A stretch of DNA of 64,000 nucleotides from Pseudofabraea citricarpa (GCA_029641185.1 JAPWGK010000008.1:1240001-1304000), one strand, 5' to 3'; counted from the stretch's first letter, positions 36,175-47,459 are shown. The notes: generated from the letters alone by a model not told the origin. Translations and numbers: made by a program.

Positions 36175-37668
36175 TTAAGCGGCGTTGCAAGTGGTTTGCT
36201 GAGCAGTGCAATCGGCAAAGACGAATCCGTTGGCCTTTCCACCGTTGACGGCATTGGCACATGCGTTGAATTGGATATCGCAAGATCTTTGCTTAGCAGC
36301 GCCTTCGTTAACGAAAGTGTTGCCGTTGACCTCGAAAGGACGGTCCTTGTTTCCAGAATCTGTGATGGCTGGAGCTGCGATTCCTCCAACGGCACCGGCA
36401 GTAGACCCAGAAGTGGCAGCCGTGGTTGCAGCTGCGGAAGCGGCGGCCGTAGGAGTAGTTGTGTTGGAGAAGTTGAAAGCAGAGGTGGTGGCTGCAGCCT
36501 TGGTTTCTATAGATGGCGCGTCAACGGTCACGGTTCCAGTAACGACTCCACAGGGGGCACTGCTTGAAGCCGCAGCTTGAACTCCAATGGCATCAGAAGA
36601 AGCGGCAGCTTGGACTCCAATGGCATCAGATTGGGCTGCGGCCTTAGTAGCTTTTGCTGCCTTACCTCCAGTTCCTGCCTTGGCAGTCTTGGTGGCCTTT
36701 GCCTTGGTGGCGCTTGCTTTGGTGGCGCTCGAGGCAGCGGCCTGTATCGGTTAGCTAAGAATTCAAAGTTATATCACCGAGACTCACGGAAGATGCAGCT
36801 GCTCCCTTTCCGGCATTTCCAGTGTTTCCACCAGTAGTCGCACCACCGTTGGTCGCAGCTCCGGCTCCATCAACGACGAACTTGACGCAATCGTCAGCAG
36901 TTCCACGTTGAGCAACGGGCATCAGGACGGGCTGATGGTTGCTGGCGGAGGCCAAAGTGCAGACACGGTAGTTTCCGGCTGGGAGACCACCAGTGACAGT
37001 GGCAGAGAGGACACCTTGACCGTTGGCAGCGGTGTTGATACCCTTGAAGAAGGCGAACTGGGTAGGGTCGAGGAATGTCTTTGGGTTGAGACTGTTGCCG
37101 AGATCTTGGACGGTAACGTGAGTGTGTCCAACAATCTTTCCTCCCTCAAGTGCTTGAGGGGCGGCGTAGTAGGTGCTGGTGGCATTGGTGAAAGATCCAG
37201 TAACCATGTTGGACATGATGACGGTGATATCAAAAGTGGTATCGGCCTTAACAGCATCACCACCAGTCTCAGGGAAGGTGATCATGGAAGAAACCATAGC
37301 GGTCTTGGCTGGGATATCACCCATGGCTATAAAGTTCAGTGTCATCCGGATAGTAGCTTGGTCTTGTACTTACGGATACCGTTACAAGATCCAGCGACAA
37401 CCTGGGCACCATTGGTGAGGGTCTTTCCGGAGCAGATGTTGATGAAGTTGTTCTTGGAAGTTGCGGAAGCAGCTTGTCCATCAGCCTGGACACCCTTGAT
37501 ACCTCCATCGACAAAAGATCCGGTTGCAATTGCGTCCGCGGCTAAAGTGGTGGCGGTGGAATCGCCGTTTTGACGCTTGATCATGTGGTGATCAATGTGT
37601 CTTCGGACACTGCCTGCCTCGATGAGACCAGCTGATGCGAGGATGACGACGGCGGATGAGAACAACAT
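36175..37668 (-). CDS. Secreted Ala/Thr/Ser-rich protein
   Basis: Three exons (37668-37374, 37326-36788, 36741-36175) encode 466 aa. A signal peptide (MLFSSAVVILASAGLIEAGS) is followed by a dibasic Kex2-like site (MIKRQ). The central domain (~100-270) contains SSMITFPETGGDAVKADTTF, HTHVTVQDLGNSLNP and GNYRVCTLASASNH. It resembles a fungal secreted family sometimes mislabelled as ribosomal protein S17. Low-complexity Ala/Thr/Lys sequence follows, with a duplicated SDAIGVQAAAS unit. The end has four cysteines (RSCDIQFNACANAVN, DCTAQQTTC), a module seen at the C-termini of various fungal surface proteins. A cell-wall or extracellular location is likely, and the function is unknown. Confidence 0.82.
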
Positions 37669-40273
37669 ATTGATCGATTGAGAAAAATTCCGGGGATCAA
37701 AAATATAATTGGTAGAAGCGTTTAAAATAGGACTAGCCTGTAGAATTGGTGTATATCAAGTATAATCGACGCAGTCGTTAAAGAGTGTAATATTGAAAAG
37801 AATGAATAGGAGCAGAAGCCACAGAAACAACGAATGCGGATTAGAACCAAAGAACGTAAGTCGAAAAGGATCGATGTGAAGAGCCAAGAGAGGCGGCGAG
37901 GAGAATGTCCTTATATGTTTGCCAGTGCGGCGCAAAGCTCTGTCGCAGAAGGAGATGAGCCTGCATGGGGGTTGTTCGTCTGTTGTGGAGTGGTGGATGA
38001 GTGGATATGGTCGCTTCCCGCCGAGTCGGGTCCTCTTTCCTGTCAGTGCCCCCATCTCCGTCTGCCAGCCCCATGCAGCACCAGGGTGAGAGAAGTACTC
38101 CTAGTTAGACCGCCCCTCTCTCGTCGATCTGGCTCACGCTGTACGAGTGGTAGCCTTGTTGAGTCGTTGCTTCATAAGCCAGAAACCGCTTCATTACTAC
38201 GTACAACGAACTCGAGAAGTTTCATCTGGCACGCATCAGGGCTTTCGTGCATTTCGAGCCGACGATACGAGGGAAATCGGGCGGGAGGGGCAGATGCAGA
38301 CATGCAGACCTGCAGAGATGCAGGCACCGGTCGTTTGTGCATCAGATAGATTAAATGAGCAGCTGTGGGTGCTTGCAGAGGCGCAGGGCAAAGGCGCGTC
38401 AGGTTCTGGTTCCTGATACACTGAGGCTTTTGTGCACCAACTCGCTTGACGGCTATCGAGCCGAACGACTGTTCATTTGCGTAGGGCGGCCAACAGGGAT
38501 GGAGAGCAAGGAGGCCGTCGACCTTAAAGCTTGTTGAGACCAGGGGCGTGGAATAGGAAAGAGGGTCTCATCTGTCTCGATCGGGGGAGGTGCATAGTTG
38601 TTCGCATGATGCTTAATTCAGCTGGCGGCTGAGCCCGCAGCAGACACAACTGTGGTATCTAGATGGTGGATGGATGGTGGATGGGCGGATGGCGCTTCCA
38701 CGGCGCACCATAGCTAGTCAAACTGTGTCGCCGTGCTTCCTGGGGACCAACAAGACGTCGGCAAGCTGTCAATCGACCTCGCTGGCGCTTAAAGCGTGCG
38801 AGACAGCGGGAGTATGGCGGCTACCGGTACAGGATCTATGTACTGTATTCTTTTTTCGTCTGAAGGTTGTGAATCTGTGATCATCATCGACAGCGAGAAA
38901 GTTTCACCAAGAAGATTCGACACGAGGGTCCCTGATCAGACGAACTTGATCCCGATGAATCTCGAAGCCAGACACCAGAGCAGCCGCGGTCGTACAAGTA
39001 AATCCGATGGCAGATGGGCTTCGGGGCCGTGATGATTGGGTGAGGGTGAAGGATGAATGTGGTGAGACTGTCTTTGTAGCAGGAGTGTTTTGCGAAGATG
39101 CACGGTCGGAGGATCCATCTGAAGAACACGAGATCACGTGCAATAGTCACTCCCTCTCCTAGCTCCCTCTCGGCTTCTTCGCCTCGCCCTTCGCCCTTCC
39201 GCCCTTCCAACTTTCATCCAACCACCAACAACCCACGCTGCCTGTTTCGAAATACCTCTCGCCTTCCTCTTTAGCTGCCCCCTTTGGTGGTTGACGACAT
39301 ACCGAGTCTCATATTATTTAACTCATCTTTTGTTGCTACCATTACCATGGCCATGACCATGAACATGATGAGCCCACCCACTGTGGCAGTGCCATAGCTC
39401 GCATCTCCTTGCTATGTATGATAAGGGATTGTGTACGGTATGCACGCACGAGAACCGGACAGGATCAGGGCAAATCCTTCGAATCTTTGGCCTGCTCATA
39501 ATCACCATAAATCCACCGGTATAGACCAGGACAGATGGAGATAACGACCAAAGTTGGAAGACGACCGAATCCACGATGCTCGTGCCTTGGGAAATTGCCA
39601 ATGATCGCCCACACGTTCTGTTTAGGTTGGGTCACTGAGCAACCAGGTGGCAGCTGCAGTCCAGTTTCACGCGACAGCCACCCTGGCTCGGATCATTGCT
39701 TGTCTACCACGAAGAGGCTGCAACCTTGCTTCACATCCGTGTCTTCTTGCCTCCTCTCATTTTCCATCCCAAGTTTCGCATCTTCATCTCAGGAATCGGC
39801 ACACTTGCTGTTTGATATCTGTCTGGGAATCCACCACGCCCCCGTCCTTCTAGAATCTTCATAAGCGATGGTTAAGCTGGCCCCTGGTGCAATCCAATCG
39901 GCCCTGACAGCAGTACTGTACCTCGCCTTTTTGACTTTGTGTGGACTCTTGACAGCAAACGAGTTGCACAAAATCCATAAATCGGTGGGGATCGTGATTG
40001 ATCTTCACGATGTGATACTTGCCTCTGCAAGATTGCATTGATGCACAACTCAATCATTACTCGTGATGGCCGAAGGTATAGAACAATTACCCATCTCTAT
40101 CTCTATTCTTCTTTTCCTCTTTTGTTTCCATCCATTCTATCTTTCAAGAAAACAAAAAACATTCTTTCATCCCATCATATCTATTCTTCAGACGTTGACG
40201 TCTTATACCCTTACAATTTATAATAACCATTAACCAACTAAACCTTCTTTCAAACCAACCAAGAAACTCCAAC
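37669..40273. other. Long intergenic region between two secreted-protein genes
   Basis: 2.6 kb between divergent starts, presumably two promoters. No convincing gene was found. A 17-codon open frame with five ATGs at 39347-39397 follows a pyrimidine-rich leader-like stretch (39150-39346). The last 240 bases before 40274 are TC-rich leader for the small secreted protein. Confidence 0.5.
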
Positions 40274-40826
40274 ATGTACTTCTCTACTTCCACCATCCTC
40301 TCTTTTCTGGCTGTGGCCACCACATTTGCATCAGCCCTCCCATCAGCCCTCGACACTCGGGCGGCCACCAAGGTCGATCCAAACTCCGTAACAGGCACGA
40401 CTTGCACCGATGCCGCAACGTAAGCTTTTGCCAAGTGAGCGTACAGCCACGACTGATCTAACAAATCAAAAAACAGTAAACTAGACTCTCACGACATCAA
40501 TGTGGCACTGTTAGGAATATGTGGTAGCATTGCCGGCACCAGTTTGTCCCCCCTCCTAAAACCAGAACTTGCAATTCAGAAACTAATGCGTGCAAGTCCA
40601 ACAATGTGCTGGAAACCCGACCGAAACAACCGGAACCTCGGGAACCGCAGCTTTCACTCTCAAGGCCGCTACGGACGGAACGACAATTAACATTACCAAG
40701 GGTCGATGGGAACATTGCGTTGCCGCTGCTAGAGCGACTTGTGGAGATAGTCCGTTCACAAGCACCTGTATCGGAGGCGCGGATGGGAACAAGGCAAATG
40801 TTGATTTCACTTTGGCTTCGACATAA
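40274..40826 (+). CDS. Small secreted cysteine-containing protein (146 aa)
   Basis: Three exons (40274-40419, 40477-40541, 40597-40826). The signal peptide is MYFSTSTILSFLAVATTFASA, with cleavage likely after residue 21 or so, and a short pro-region (LPSALDTRAATK) follows. Six cysteines sit in the mature part: TTCTDAATK, GICGSIAGTIQQC (joined by intron 2), EHCVAAA, ATCGD, STCIGG. This is compatible with three disulfides. No N-glycosylation-rich or repeat region and no known fold was recognised. It could be a cell-surface protein or an effector-like protein. The second intron has a weak GTTTGT donor but restores frame exactly. Confidence 0.75.
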
Positions 40827-41170
40827 GGAGTGGGAGAGAAGAAACATTTTAAAATTCAATGATTGGACAAATTGGGTTTGGGTTCTTTGTGACGATGAGG
40901 ATATGCACAGGCTTGCTTTGAACGAGGTTTGTGGAGTTCTGTTTTTCATTGGTTTTATCTATGCATGCTCGGCTCTGGCTGAAGTTTTTACTTCCATTTT
41001 GCTTTCTCTTTTTTTGCCAATCTATGTGCACATGTCATAATCATGTCATGTCATGTCTGATGGGAAAGCTCCCGAGACGCGGCCGCATCACTATCCCTCT
41101 TGTTCAGAAAACAAGCTTCTCTTTCATCTTCGCCCTCCCACTTTTACAAATTAACCTCGACCATCAAATC
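40827..41170. other. Intergenic between convergent genes
   Basis: 344 bp of 3' flanks, with TCATGTCATGTCATGTC short repeats near 41041-41057. Nothing else is seen. Confidence 0.55.
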
Positions 41171-42264
41171 TCAAATCTCAGCCTTCCCCGCACTGCCACA
41201 AATCTCCATCCACTTGACCGTCAGGTCAACAACCTTCTGAGTCCCCTCCTCCATGAGTTGGGTCTGCGACATGGTAGGTGCATTCTTCCTCAGATGATCA
41301 TAGTAGTCATCTAGTACGAGTCGATTGACGTTGATCTTTGACACGCCAGCAGCGATGCATTTCTGAAGTAACTCAGGCTCGAAGCCATTAGTGCCGTGGA
41401 GGACGATCCGGACTTCGTTATTGACATTCTGCCGGATCTGCTTCAACCTGTTATCATGTGTCAGCAGGATTCATTCCATCTTCTTCGGATACCATGTTTC
41501 CATATTTCCATATTTCCATATTTCCACATTTCCATATTTCCATACTTCCATACAAATACCTTAGCCACCGAATAGGTAGGATAGACTCAAACGCTACTCA
41601 GAAAGAAAAAAGGAGAAGAAAAAAGCAAAGCCATAAATACAAAGTAAAAGACATACCGTTCAAAGTCCAACTGCGGCCCAACGGCCCAATACTCGCCATG
41701 CATATTCCCAAAAGCCGGCGCGAGGGCATCGACACCGGTATCGATGAACTGGCGGACCTCCTCGGGGGTAGTCTTGCTGCCCTCCAAGCCGACGGTATCC
41801 ATAACGCCATCCTCCATACCCTCGATGCGGCCAGGTTCAGCCTCAGTCGCGATGGCGCGAAGCGCACAGCAAGCGACGAGTTCCGTGGTGCGGCGCAGGT
41901 TCTCCTCCTTGTCGAAGTGCGACATGTCGACCATGATGCTGTCGAAGGGCAGGGCGGCCGCGCACTCCTGGATCAGAGCATAGTCCTGCGCGTGGTCCAG
42001 GTGCAGCGCGATGTGCTCGCGCATGGCAGACCGCGCGATGGCGTCGGCTGCGCTCCGGATTAGCACCCCCCCAGAGTATGTCACCGCCCAGGGGAAGAAC
42101 TGGATTATCAACGGCGACCGTGCTGCTTCGGCCGCTTGCACGAAGCCGAGGATCTGCTCCGTGTTGTAGGCGATGGTCGCTAGCACGCCGTAGTGGCCGC
42201 GCTCTGCGGCGAGCAGGATGCGGTTGCTTTTGTTGCTCGCTCTCCAGTTCTCTGGCGGTGCCAT
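41171..42264 (-). CDS. Class II (zinc) ketose-bisphosphate aldolase-like protein
   Basis: Two exons (42264-41657, 41447-41171) encode 294 aa, close to the ~285 aa of KbaY/GatY-type tagatose-bisphosphate or fructose-bisphosphate aldolases. The active-site segments are visible. LHLDHAQDY carries the catalytic Asp and a zinc His, FDSIMVDMSHFDKEEN follows, EAEPGRIEGMEDG is the E-x-G-x-G-G-like turn, AFGNMHGEY holds another zinc His, and VLHGTNG is the phosphate-binding turn, usually HGGSG. The altered HGTNG and missing second Gly hint at a non-standard substrate. The enzyme would cleave a ketose phosphate to two three-carbon units in the cytosol. The 209-nt intron contains an 8-bp tandem repeat. 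It is next to a Zn2Cys6 regulator. Confidence 0.87.
41493..41548. repeat. 8-bp tandem repeat (CATATTTC)7 inside the aldolase intron
   Basis: Seven consecutive 8-bp units at 41493-41548. Four are exact CATATTTC and three carry one substitution (CATGTTTC, CACATTTC, CATACTTC). The array lies wholly within the aldolase intron (41656-41448) and accounts for much of that intron's unusual length. Confidence 0.9.
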
Positions 42265-42879
42265 GTTCCTGTTCTTTTTCTTCTTCTTCTTCTTCTTCTT
42301 CTTCTTCTTCTTCTTCTTTCTCTTGTTCTTGTTCTTGATTGTTCTTCTGCTTTTTCTTTTCTTGCGAGGTTTACAGGGCGGGTTGAATGGGATAAAATAG
42401 CGAGATTTGAAAAGTTCAGTATAGATTGATTGTTTTACTTTTTGGTTTCTGTCTTTGCTTAGTACAGAAAGATATAGATTTATGGTGAACTCTGCTCTGA
42501 GAAAGTCCCCCCTCCCCCTCCATGTGCCTCGAGACGACGTCCCTCGGCTATTGGCGATTGGCTATTATTGCGCGTTTATTTATTTTTGGGACCGAGACCG
42601 AGCGAGACGCAGGACGACATCATTACGAGGCTGCAATTCCCTAGTAGGGGATTAGCTTCGGGGATTTATTTTAGCCAGTGCTCAGCCCTACTTCCTGTTG
42701 TAGAAAGTTATCGGTGTCGCTCCTCGCACGAAAAAGTCTCGTTACTCTAAAAGATAACGCTGCTACTACTACAGAGTAAAAAATGCCATTCGCTTACGTC
42801 CCTTCCTTCCCTCTTACTGTAATTGAGCTGCGCCATACTCATCATTCTCACTGACTTGGTCTCACAGAGATGGATATCT
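42265..42879. other. Intergenic upstream of the aldolase
   Basis: 615 bp containing the aldolase leader and promoter, plus the 3' flank of the Zn2Cys6 gene. It carries the TTC microsatellite listed separately and a near-match to the shared motif (CGAGACGAC, 42530-42538, one base off on the minus strand). Confidence 0.5.
42278..42319. repeat. (TTC)n microsatellite in the aldolase leader
   Basis: About 14 uninterrupted TTC units, a GAA run on the coding strand. It begins 14 bases upstream of the aldolase ATG, so it would lie in the 5' leader of its mRNA. Confidence 0.9.
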
Positions 42880-45080
42880 TCATTGGAAATCCGACTTCTG
42901 CCATTCGGCTTTCAGGTCCTCGCTCAGAGATCTCGTCGGCCAGCCTATCCTCCGATGGCAAGAATCGATCAACGATAACACCGCCTCGCGCTGGCGAACA
43001 TCTTGGATACAAAGTCCGGCTACAATAACAATTAGCAAATATTCTACACCTCGAAATGTATGGAGGCATACCAATGTAAAGACATTGCGACGAAACGACG
43101 CTGGAGGCATCATCAGTCAATGTCAAAGCTATACCGCATATCGTATCGACGGCTTTGGCGAGGAGTTTCTGTTGCTCCATATAGCCGCGCATTCCTCCGA
43201 ACGAGGGTTTATGTAATAGAAGGAGAATCCGCGCGGAACAATGGAGTTGTATGGAAACGCCTTCAAGATTTAGTCTTTGGGGTTGGAGCGGTGGGTCACT
43301 ACATACCGAATGCTGGAGGTTGTATCCAGATAGACTCGAAAACATCGCCTGGAGCTTTCTTATTAATTGGCAGAGGCGTGAACTCGATAGTGAGATGCCT
43401 CTGCCACTCATCCAGCATGGCAAAGATCGTATCGGCTCTCTCGATGCGCGCCTGGAGATTCTCCTCGCCAGCTTTGACCTCGTCTTTGGAGCAGTAATCG
43501 ACAGCTTTAGCAAAGATCCAGACGGAGCGGGAGGCGAGCTCGTACGGGGTCATGACATTGAGCGCCCGCGTTGGCTTCCAGAAACTCAGCGTCTTGCGCC
43601 GCTCACGGAAGGCGGCCCATACATCCTGACGAAGCCACGCCCACCAGACTGCTTGTTTCAGGCCTCCGGACTCTCCTTGGATGACCTGGCTTCGTTGGAT
43701 CCAGAAAACCCCCTTCAAGTGTCGCTCCCACCCGCTGCCCGAATCGTCGAGCATCTCGTACGTCGATACGATCAGTGCCGTGGCGAGTAACTCGAGGCTT
43801 ACCGTGTAGGTGTCATAGTGCATAGCCTTCTGAAGATAGTGGAGCGTTTCGTAATAATACTGAAGACCAATATTGCGATCTCGCTGCTCTTCTTTCGCAC
43901 CTGGGCTTAACGATAGGTGACGAGATGACAATGCTAATATGGCACTCATCAAACCTGCGTCGTGCATCTAAAGTTGATTAGTACGTCCGATATTTCAATA
44001 CGACAATACTCACTGCTAGATGAGGCGTAAAAGTCGAGAAGCATTTGGTCGGGTCAAAAAGGTCAATCTAAGCTGCTAGTGAGAACTAGTGATTACTTGT
44101 CAAGCGACCATTTACTTACCCATAGGCTAACGTTCTTCACGAAATTCTGGAATATAAAGTGTTCATGATCGAGGAGCTTAGCAGGTTCGGAGCCTTGCCA
44201 CGAGTTCTTTCTTGCGGCTTGAGCATGCACTAGATCAGATGAGATAACTGCTGGAATACTGGGTGCCGAGTATCTATCCAGGTGCAAGCCAGATTGGTTA
44301 CAGCTATCTGATATTGATCGCCGTGGGGTTCTAACTGACAATGCTTGTACACCGACTATCTCATCAGGAATACTACTTGGAGCTCGGGCGAACCGAGAAA
44401 CACCGGCATCATCATGTACTGCATCATTGGCGAGGAGGCCAAACCATCTATAAAAGGCAGCATCAGGAGGTGTGGCTGCAGTGTAGGCCGCCGCCTCGGT
44501 GGCATCGGTGATGCTTGCTTGAGAATAAGCTATGACAGACGGAGGTGAGATGACCTCTGCCGACGAATATGATGGGGAATATAGTCCCCCGGAATTCAAA
44601 TGTAGGAGCCCACTAGCCGCTTGTCTTGTGCGGTCATGGTCTGGGTAACCAGAAGGCCAAGATCCACCAATGGAAGCATTCCCTTGCACAGGAGGAGGCT
44701 GTTGGGGAGATGTTTGTGTTCTCACTGCTCCAGCCGACTGCTGGGGAGAATCTTGGGCATTGGATGGCAATGCAGAGGTGGCTCGGGAGCTCGACGCTGA
44801 TGAGCCATCCTCTTGAGCCTCTACAGAGCCTGCATACACACAACTTTGTCGGCTCTTAGTACATGGGCTGCATATCGGCGTGAGTTCATCACACTTCAAG
44901 TGTCTCTTTCTACAAGTAATACTATGGCCACGTGGGTATTCAGCAGGAGGTTTGGCTAAGATGATTCTCGATATAAGACAGCTCTGAGAATATCACGTAC
45001 CATCCGGTTGTCTTCCGGAGCCCACGGCCACGGGACTTTCGTTTCCTACGTCGTGCCTCGTTTGAGGCGGCTGCGTCCAT
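42880..45080 (-). CDS. Zn2Cys6 transcription factor
   Basis: Six exons (45080-45001, 44921-44120, 44067-44014, 43967-43307, 43260-43072, 43019-42880) give 641 aa. After an Arg/Lys-rich start (RRRKRKSRGRGLRK), the cluster reads GCITCRKRHLKCDE, then PICSPCTKSRQSC. All six cysteines are present, but the first is assembled across intron 1 (TG|T). A Ser/Gln/Pro-rich linker runs to about residue 270. The C-terminal half is a fungal-specific regulatory domain (TPHLAMHDAGLMSAILALSS, YYETLHYLQKAM, WWAWLRQDVWAAF). It resembles the ARCA-like/Fungal_trans_2 group. It is divergent from SDR2 and tail-to-head with the aldolase, so local pathway control is plausible but unproven. Confidence 0.9.
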
Positions 45081-45758
45081 AATTCTGGGCCATCTGCAGG
45101 CCAACTCGGCACCGCTGAAACTCTGTTTACATCGATCACAAAAGACGTCCTGTTGTCCTTGTTTGCCACTCGAAACGAGGCTGAGGAGAAGTGGATCTGG
45201 GGAAACGGCAACAATGGCATTGATGGGTAGAAGGAGAACAAAAAATGGAGATGGCGTCGGCTCGAGGAAGTGGCGCTAAATGTCCTCAATGATCTGCTGC
45301 ACGTGATGTGCTCAGGTGCTTGGGTGCACTCAATTCCTTCTTTGAGCCTAGAGCTTGACGAGCAATAAACTGACTCAAAACGAGACTGGCTTTGATACTT
45401 TAGGGGACTCTGAGTTTGGTCTGGGAGTAAGATGTGTATTTCTCTGTCTGTTTGGACGCCGAAAGAATTCCGTCATTGCCAAAAGTTTAAGAGATTAGCC
45501 CAAACTCTCGAAGCAGCTCGAAGAGCGGGAGAAGCTCGTTCTCACACTCTTTACCGTCGTTTAACGTTTGCCGAGGAACTTTCAGTGGCCTGTTGTCCCT
45601 CGTCTCGGGGTCTTTTTCTCGTCTCGGGGCCATTCATTAATCGTGTCAGCGTGGGGTAGGCTTTTAGACTTTCACGATAGCAATCAAAGCTCAGGAATAG
45701 CTTCGCCGTTCAAGAGAAATTGCGACTGGGAATCAACTGCCTCCTAAAGCTTCAAATC
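45081..45758. promoter_or_regulatory. Divergent promoter of the Zn2Cys6 regulator and SDR2
   Basis: 678 bp between the two opposite start codons. The notable element is the directly repeated 12-mer at 45599-45629. The regulator's own gene shares this promoter region, a common arrangement for pathway-specific control. Confidence 0.55.
45599..45629 (+). promoter_or_regulatory. Direct repeat CTCGTCTCGGGG x2
   Basis: Two identical 12-mers at 45599-45610 and 45618-45629, separated by 7 bases, about 130-160 bp upstream of the SDR2 start. The same 12-mer occurs at 34131 upstream of SDR1. It is a candidate binding site for the adjacent regulator. The sequence shows the repeat; its binding is inferred. 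Confidence 0.5.
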
Positions 45759-46978
45759 ATGTCTTCGTGCTCAAGGATATTTCCTCAGACGACGAGATCT
45801 CTGCGATGGCCGCCGCCAATCTCTCGAGCCAGTGCGCTGGCGACCAGGAATTTTCAAGGACAGAATGGACTGCAGCAGAAATCGCAAATCAAGAACTCCA
45901 TCAAGGGCACTCCTCCAAAGGCAACCATTTCAGCAAGCAATTTGGTCGGCGAGAGCGAAGCATTGAAATTCATTCCAACCTTGCCGTCTTTCTCGCTTGC
46001 TAGAAAAGTTGCAGTCATCACTGGTGGTGCGAGAGGATTGGGACTCGCAATGAGCCAGGCATTGGTCATGAGCGGAGCAGATCTCGCCATTGTTGATTTG
46101 AACAGTGGGTTTTCGACTCGAGTGTAGAAAGCCGAACAAAAAAGAGATTTAATTCGTGAAATCCCAGAGGACGAAGCAGCACACCAAGCGCAAGAAATGG
46201 CAAAGAGATTCCAAAAAACATACCCGGATCAGAAGTAGATGAACCACAGCCCGAGATTTTCAAGATCCATGCTGACGAGAAAACACAGGGTTCCGAAGAT
46301 CACAGCACATTACGCCGACGTCGCGTCCAAGCCCGAAGTCGACAGCTCCATGGCGGAGATCCTCTCGTCGCACTCCCGAATCGACAACCTCATAACGTGC
46401 GCGGGGTTCTGCGAGAACTGCGACGCCGTGTCGTTTCCGCCGGAGCGCATGCGTCGCATGCTAGCCGTCAACGTAGAAGGGACGTATTTCTTCGCCACGG
46501 CCGTCGCGAAACATCTGATGGAGCGCAGAGCGCCCGGGAATATGGTCTTCATTGGATCTATCTCTGGCAGCATCGTGAATGTACCGCAGCCGCAGGCTTT
46601 GTACAATGCGAGCAAAGCAGCCGTGCGACATCTGGCTGCTTCGTTGGCTGTCGAGTGGGCCGAGAAGGGGATCCGAGTTAATTGTCTGAGTCCCGGGTAT
46701 ATGTTGACGGAGATTGCTCTGTATGTTTTCCCCCCTGTCCCTCTCGCTCTTTTGAAATTTCGAGATTTTGAGATTTTGTGCTGATGATTGCACACAGGAA
46801 AGCAAAGATCCTCGTTGATAACCCTGGCTTGAAGGCAGAATGGGAGTCTAAGATCCCTCAGGGCAAGATGGGAGCGCCGGAGGAACTCATGGGCGCTGTG
46901 ACTTTCCTGTCTTCCGATGCGTCGAGATATATTACGGGACAGGAGATAAAAGTCGATGGGGGATATACCGTATGTTAG
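45759..46978 (+). CDS. Short-chain dehydrogenase, arabinitol/sorbose-type (SDR2)
   Basis: Four exons (45759-46104, 46168-46234, 46289-46720, 46798-46978) encode 341 aa. The ~80-residue N-terminal extension (MSSCSRIFPQTTRSLRWPPP) is basic and Ser-rich with no acidic residues early on, so a mitochondrial presequence is possible. The SDR core begins at VAVITGGARGLGLAMS. It continues with NLITCAGFCENCDAV, the catalytic Ser in FIGSISGSI, the Tyr-x3-Lys site ALYNASKAA, and the ending GQEIKVDGGYTVC. The closest style is D-arabinitol 2-dehydrogenase/sorbose reductase, i.e. polyol-ketose interconversion with NAD(P). It is divergent from the Zn2Cys6 gene and followed by a convergent sugar porter. Confidence 0.9.
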
Positions 46979-47459
46979 CAGTGATTTTTTTGGACAGGAT
47001 GAAGGAGCGTTAGGCGTAAAGGAGTTGAAGATTGAGTAGAAAAAGAAATTCTTTGAATAAGATAGCTCATGCAATTGAGAGACCAGTGCTAATTAGTGAG
47101 AAAGCCTGAACTTGAATACAATGATGTCACAAGATGCTTTTCATCAGAGGGAAGATCCTTCGAATGTGAAATAGGTATAGCCAACACTCTTGAGACGTTG
47201 TTTGCAACTTTCAAAATGGGTTAACATATTCAAACTTTCCAAAAACCAACAACCAACCACCAAAAGCGAAAGAGAAAAAAAAGAGGCACCGTTTCAGAAG
47301 AATCTTATCTTAAAAATCTGCCCATGTCATAAGTCATTTAAATCTATCTAGGCATATATCTAACCAAACAAATCTTGCTAGACGCAAAAGCCACAAACAG
47401 AAAAGTCTTTCAAAGCCGTCCGAATCCCTCCAGTAGCCGACCAGATCCAAGCAAGCAAC
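46979..47459. other. Intergenic between convergent SDR2 and sugar porter 2
   Basis: 481 bp of A-rich 3' flanks. No gene or repeat is seen. Confidence 0.55.

Noticed and set aside
41493..41548. CRISPR-like array
   Set aside because: The repeats are contiguous 8-mers without spacers, inside a fungal intron.
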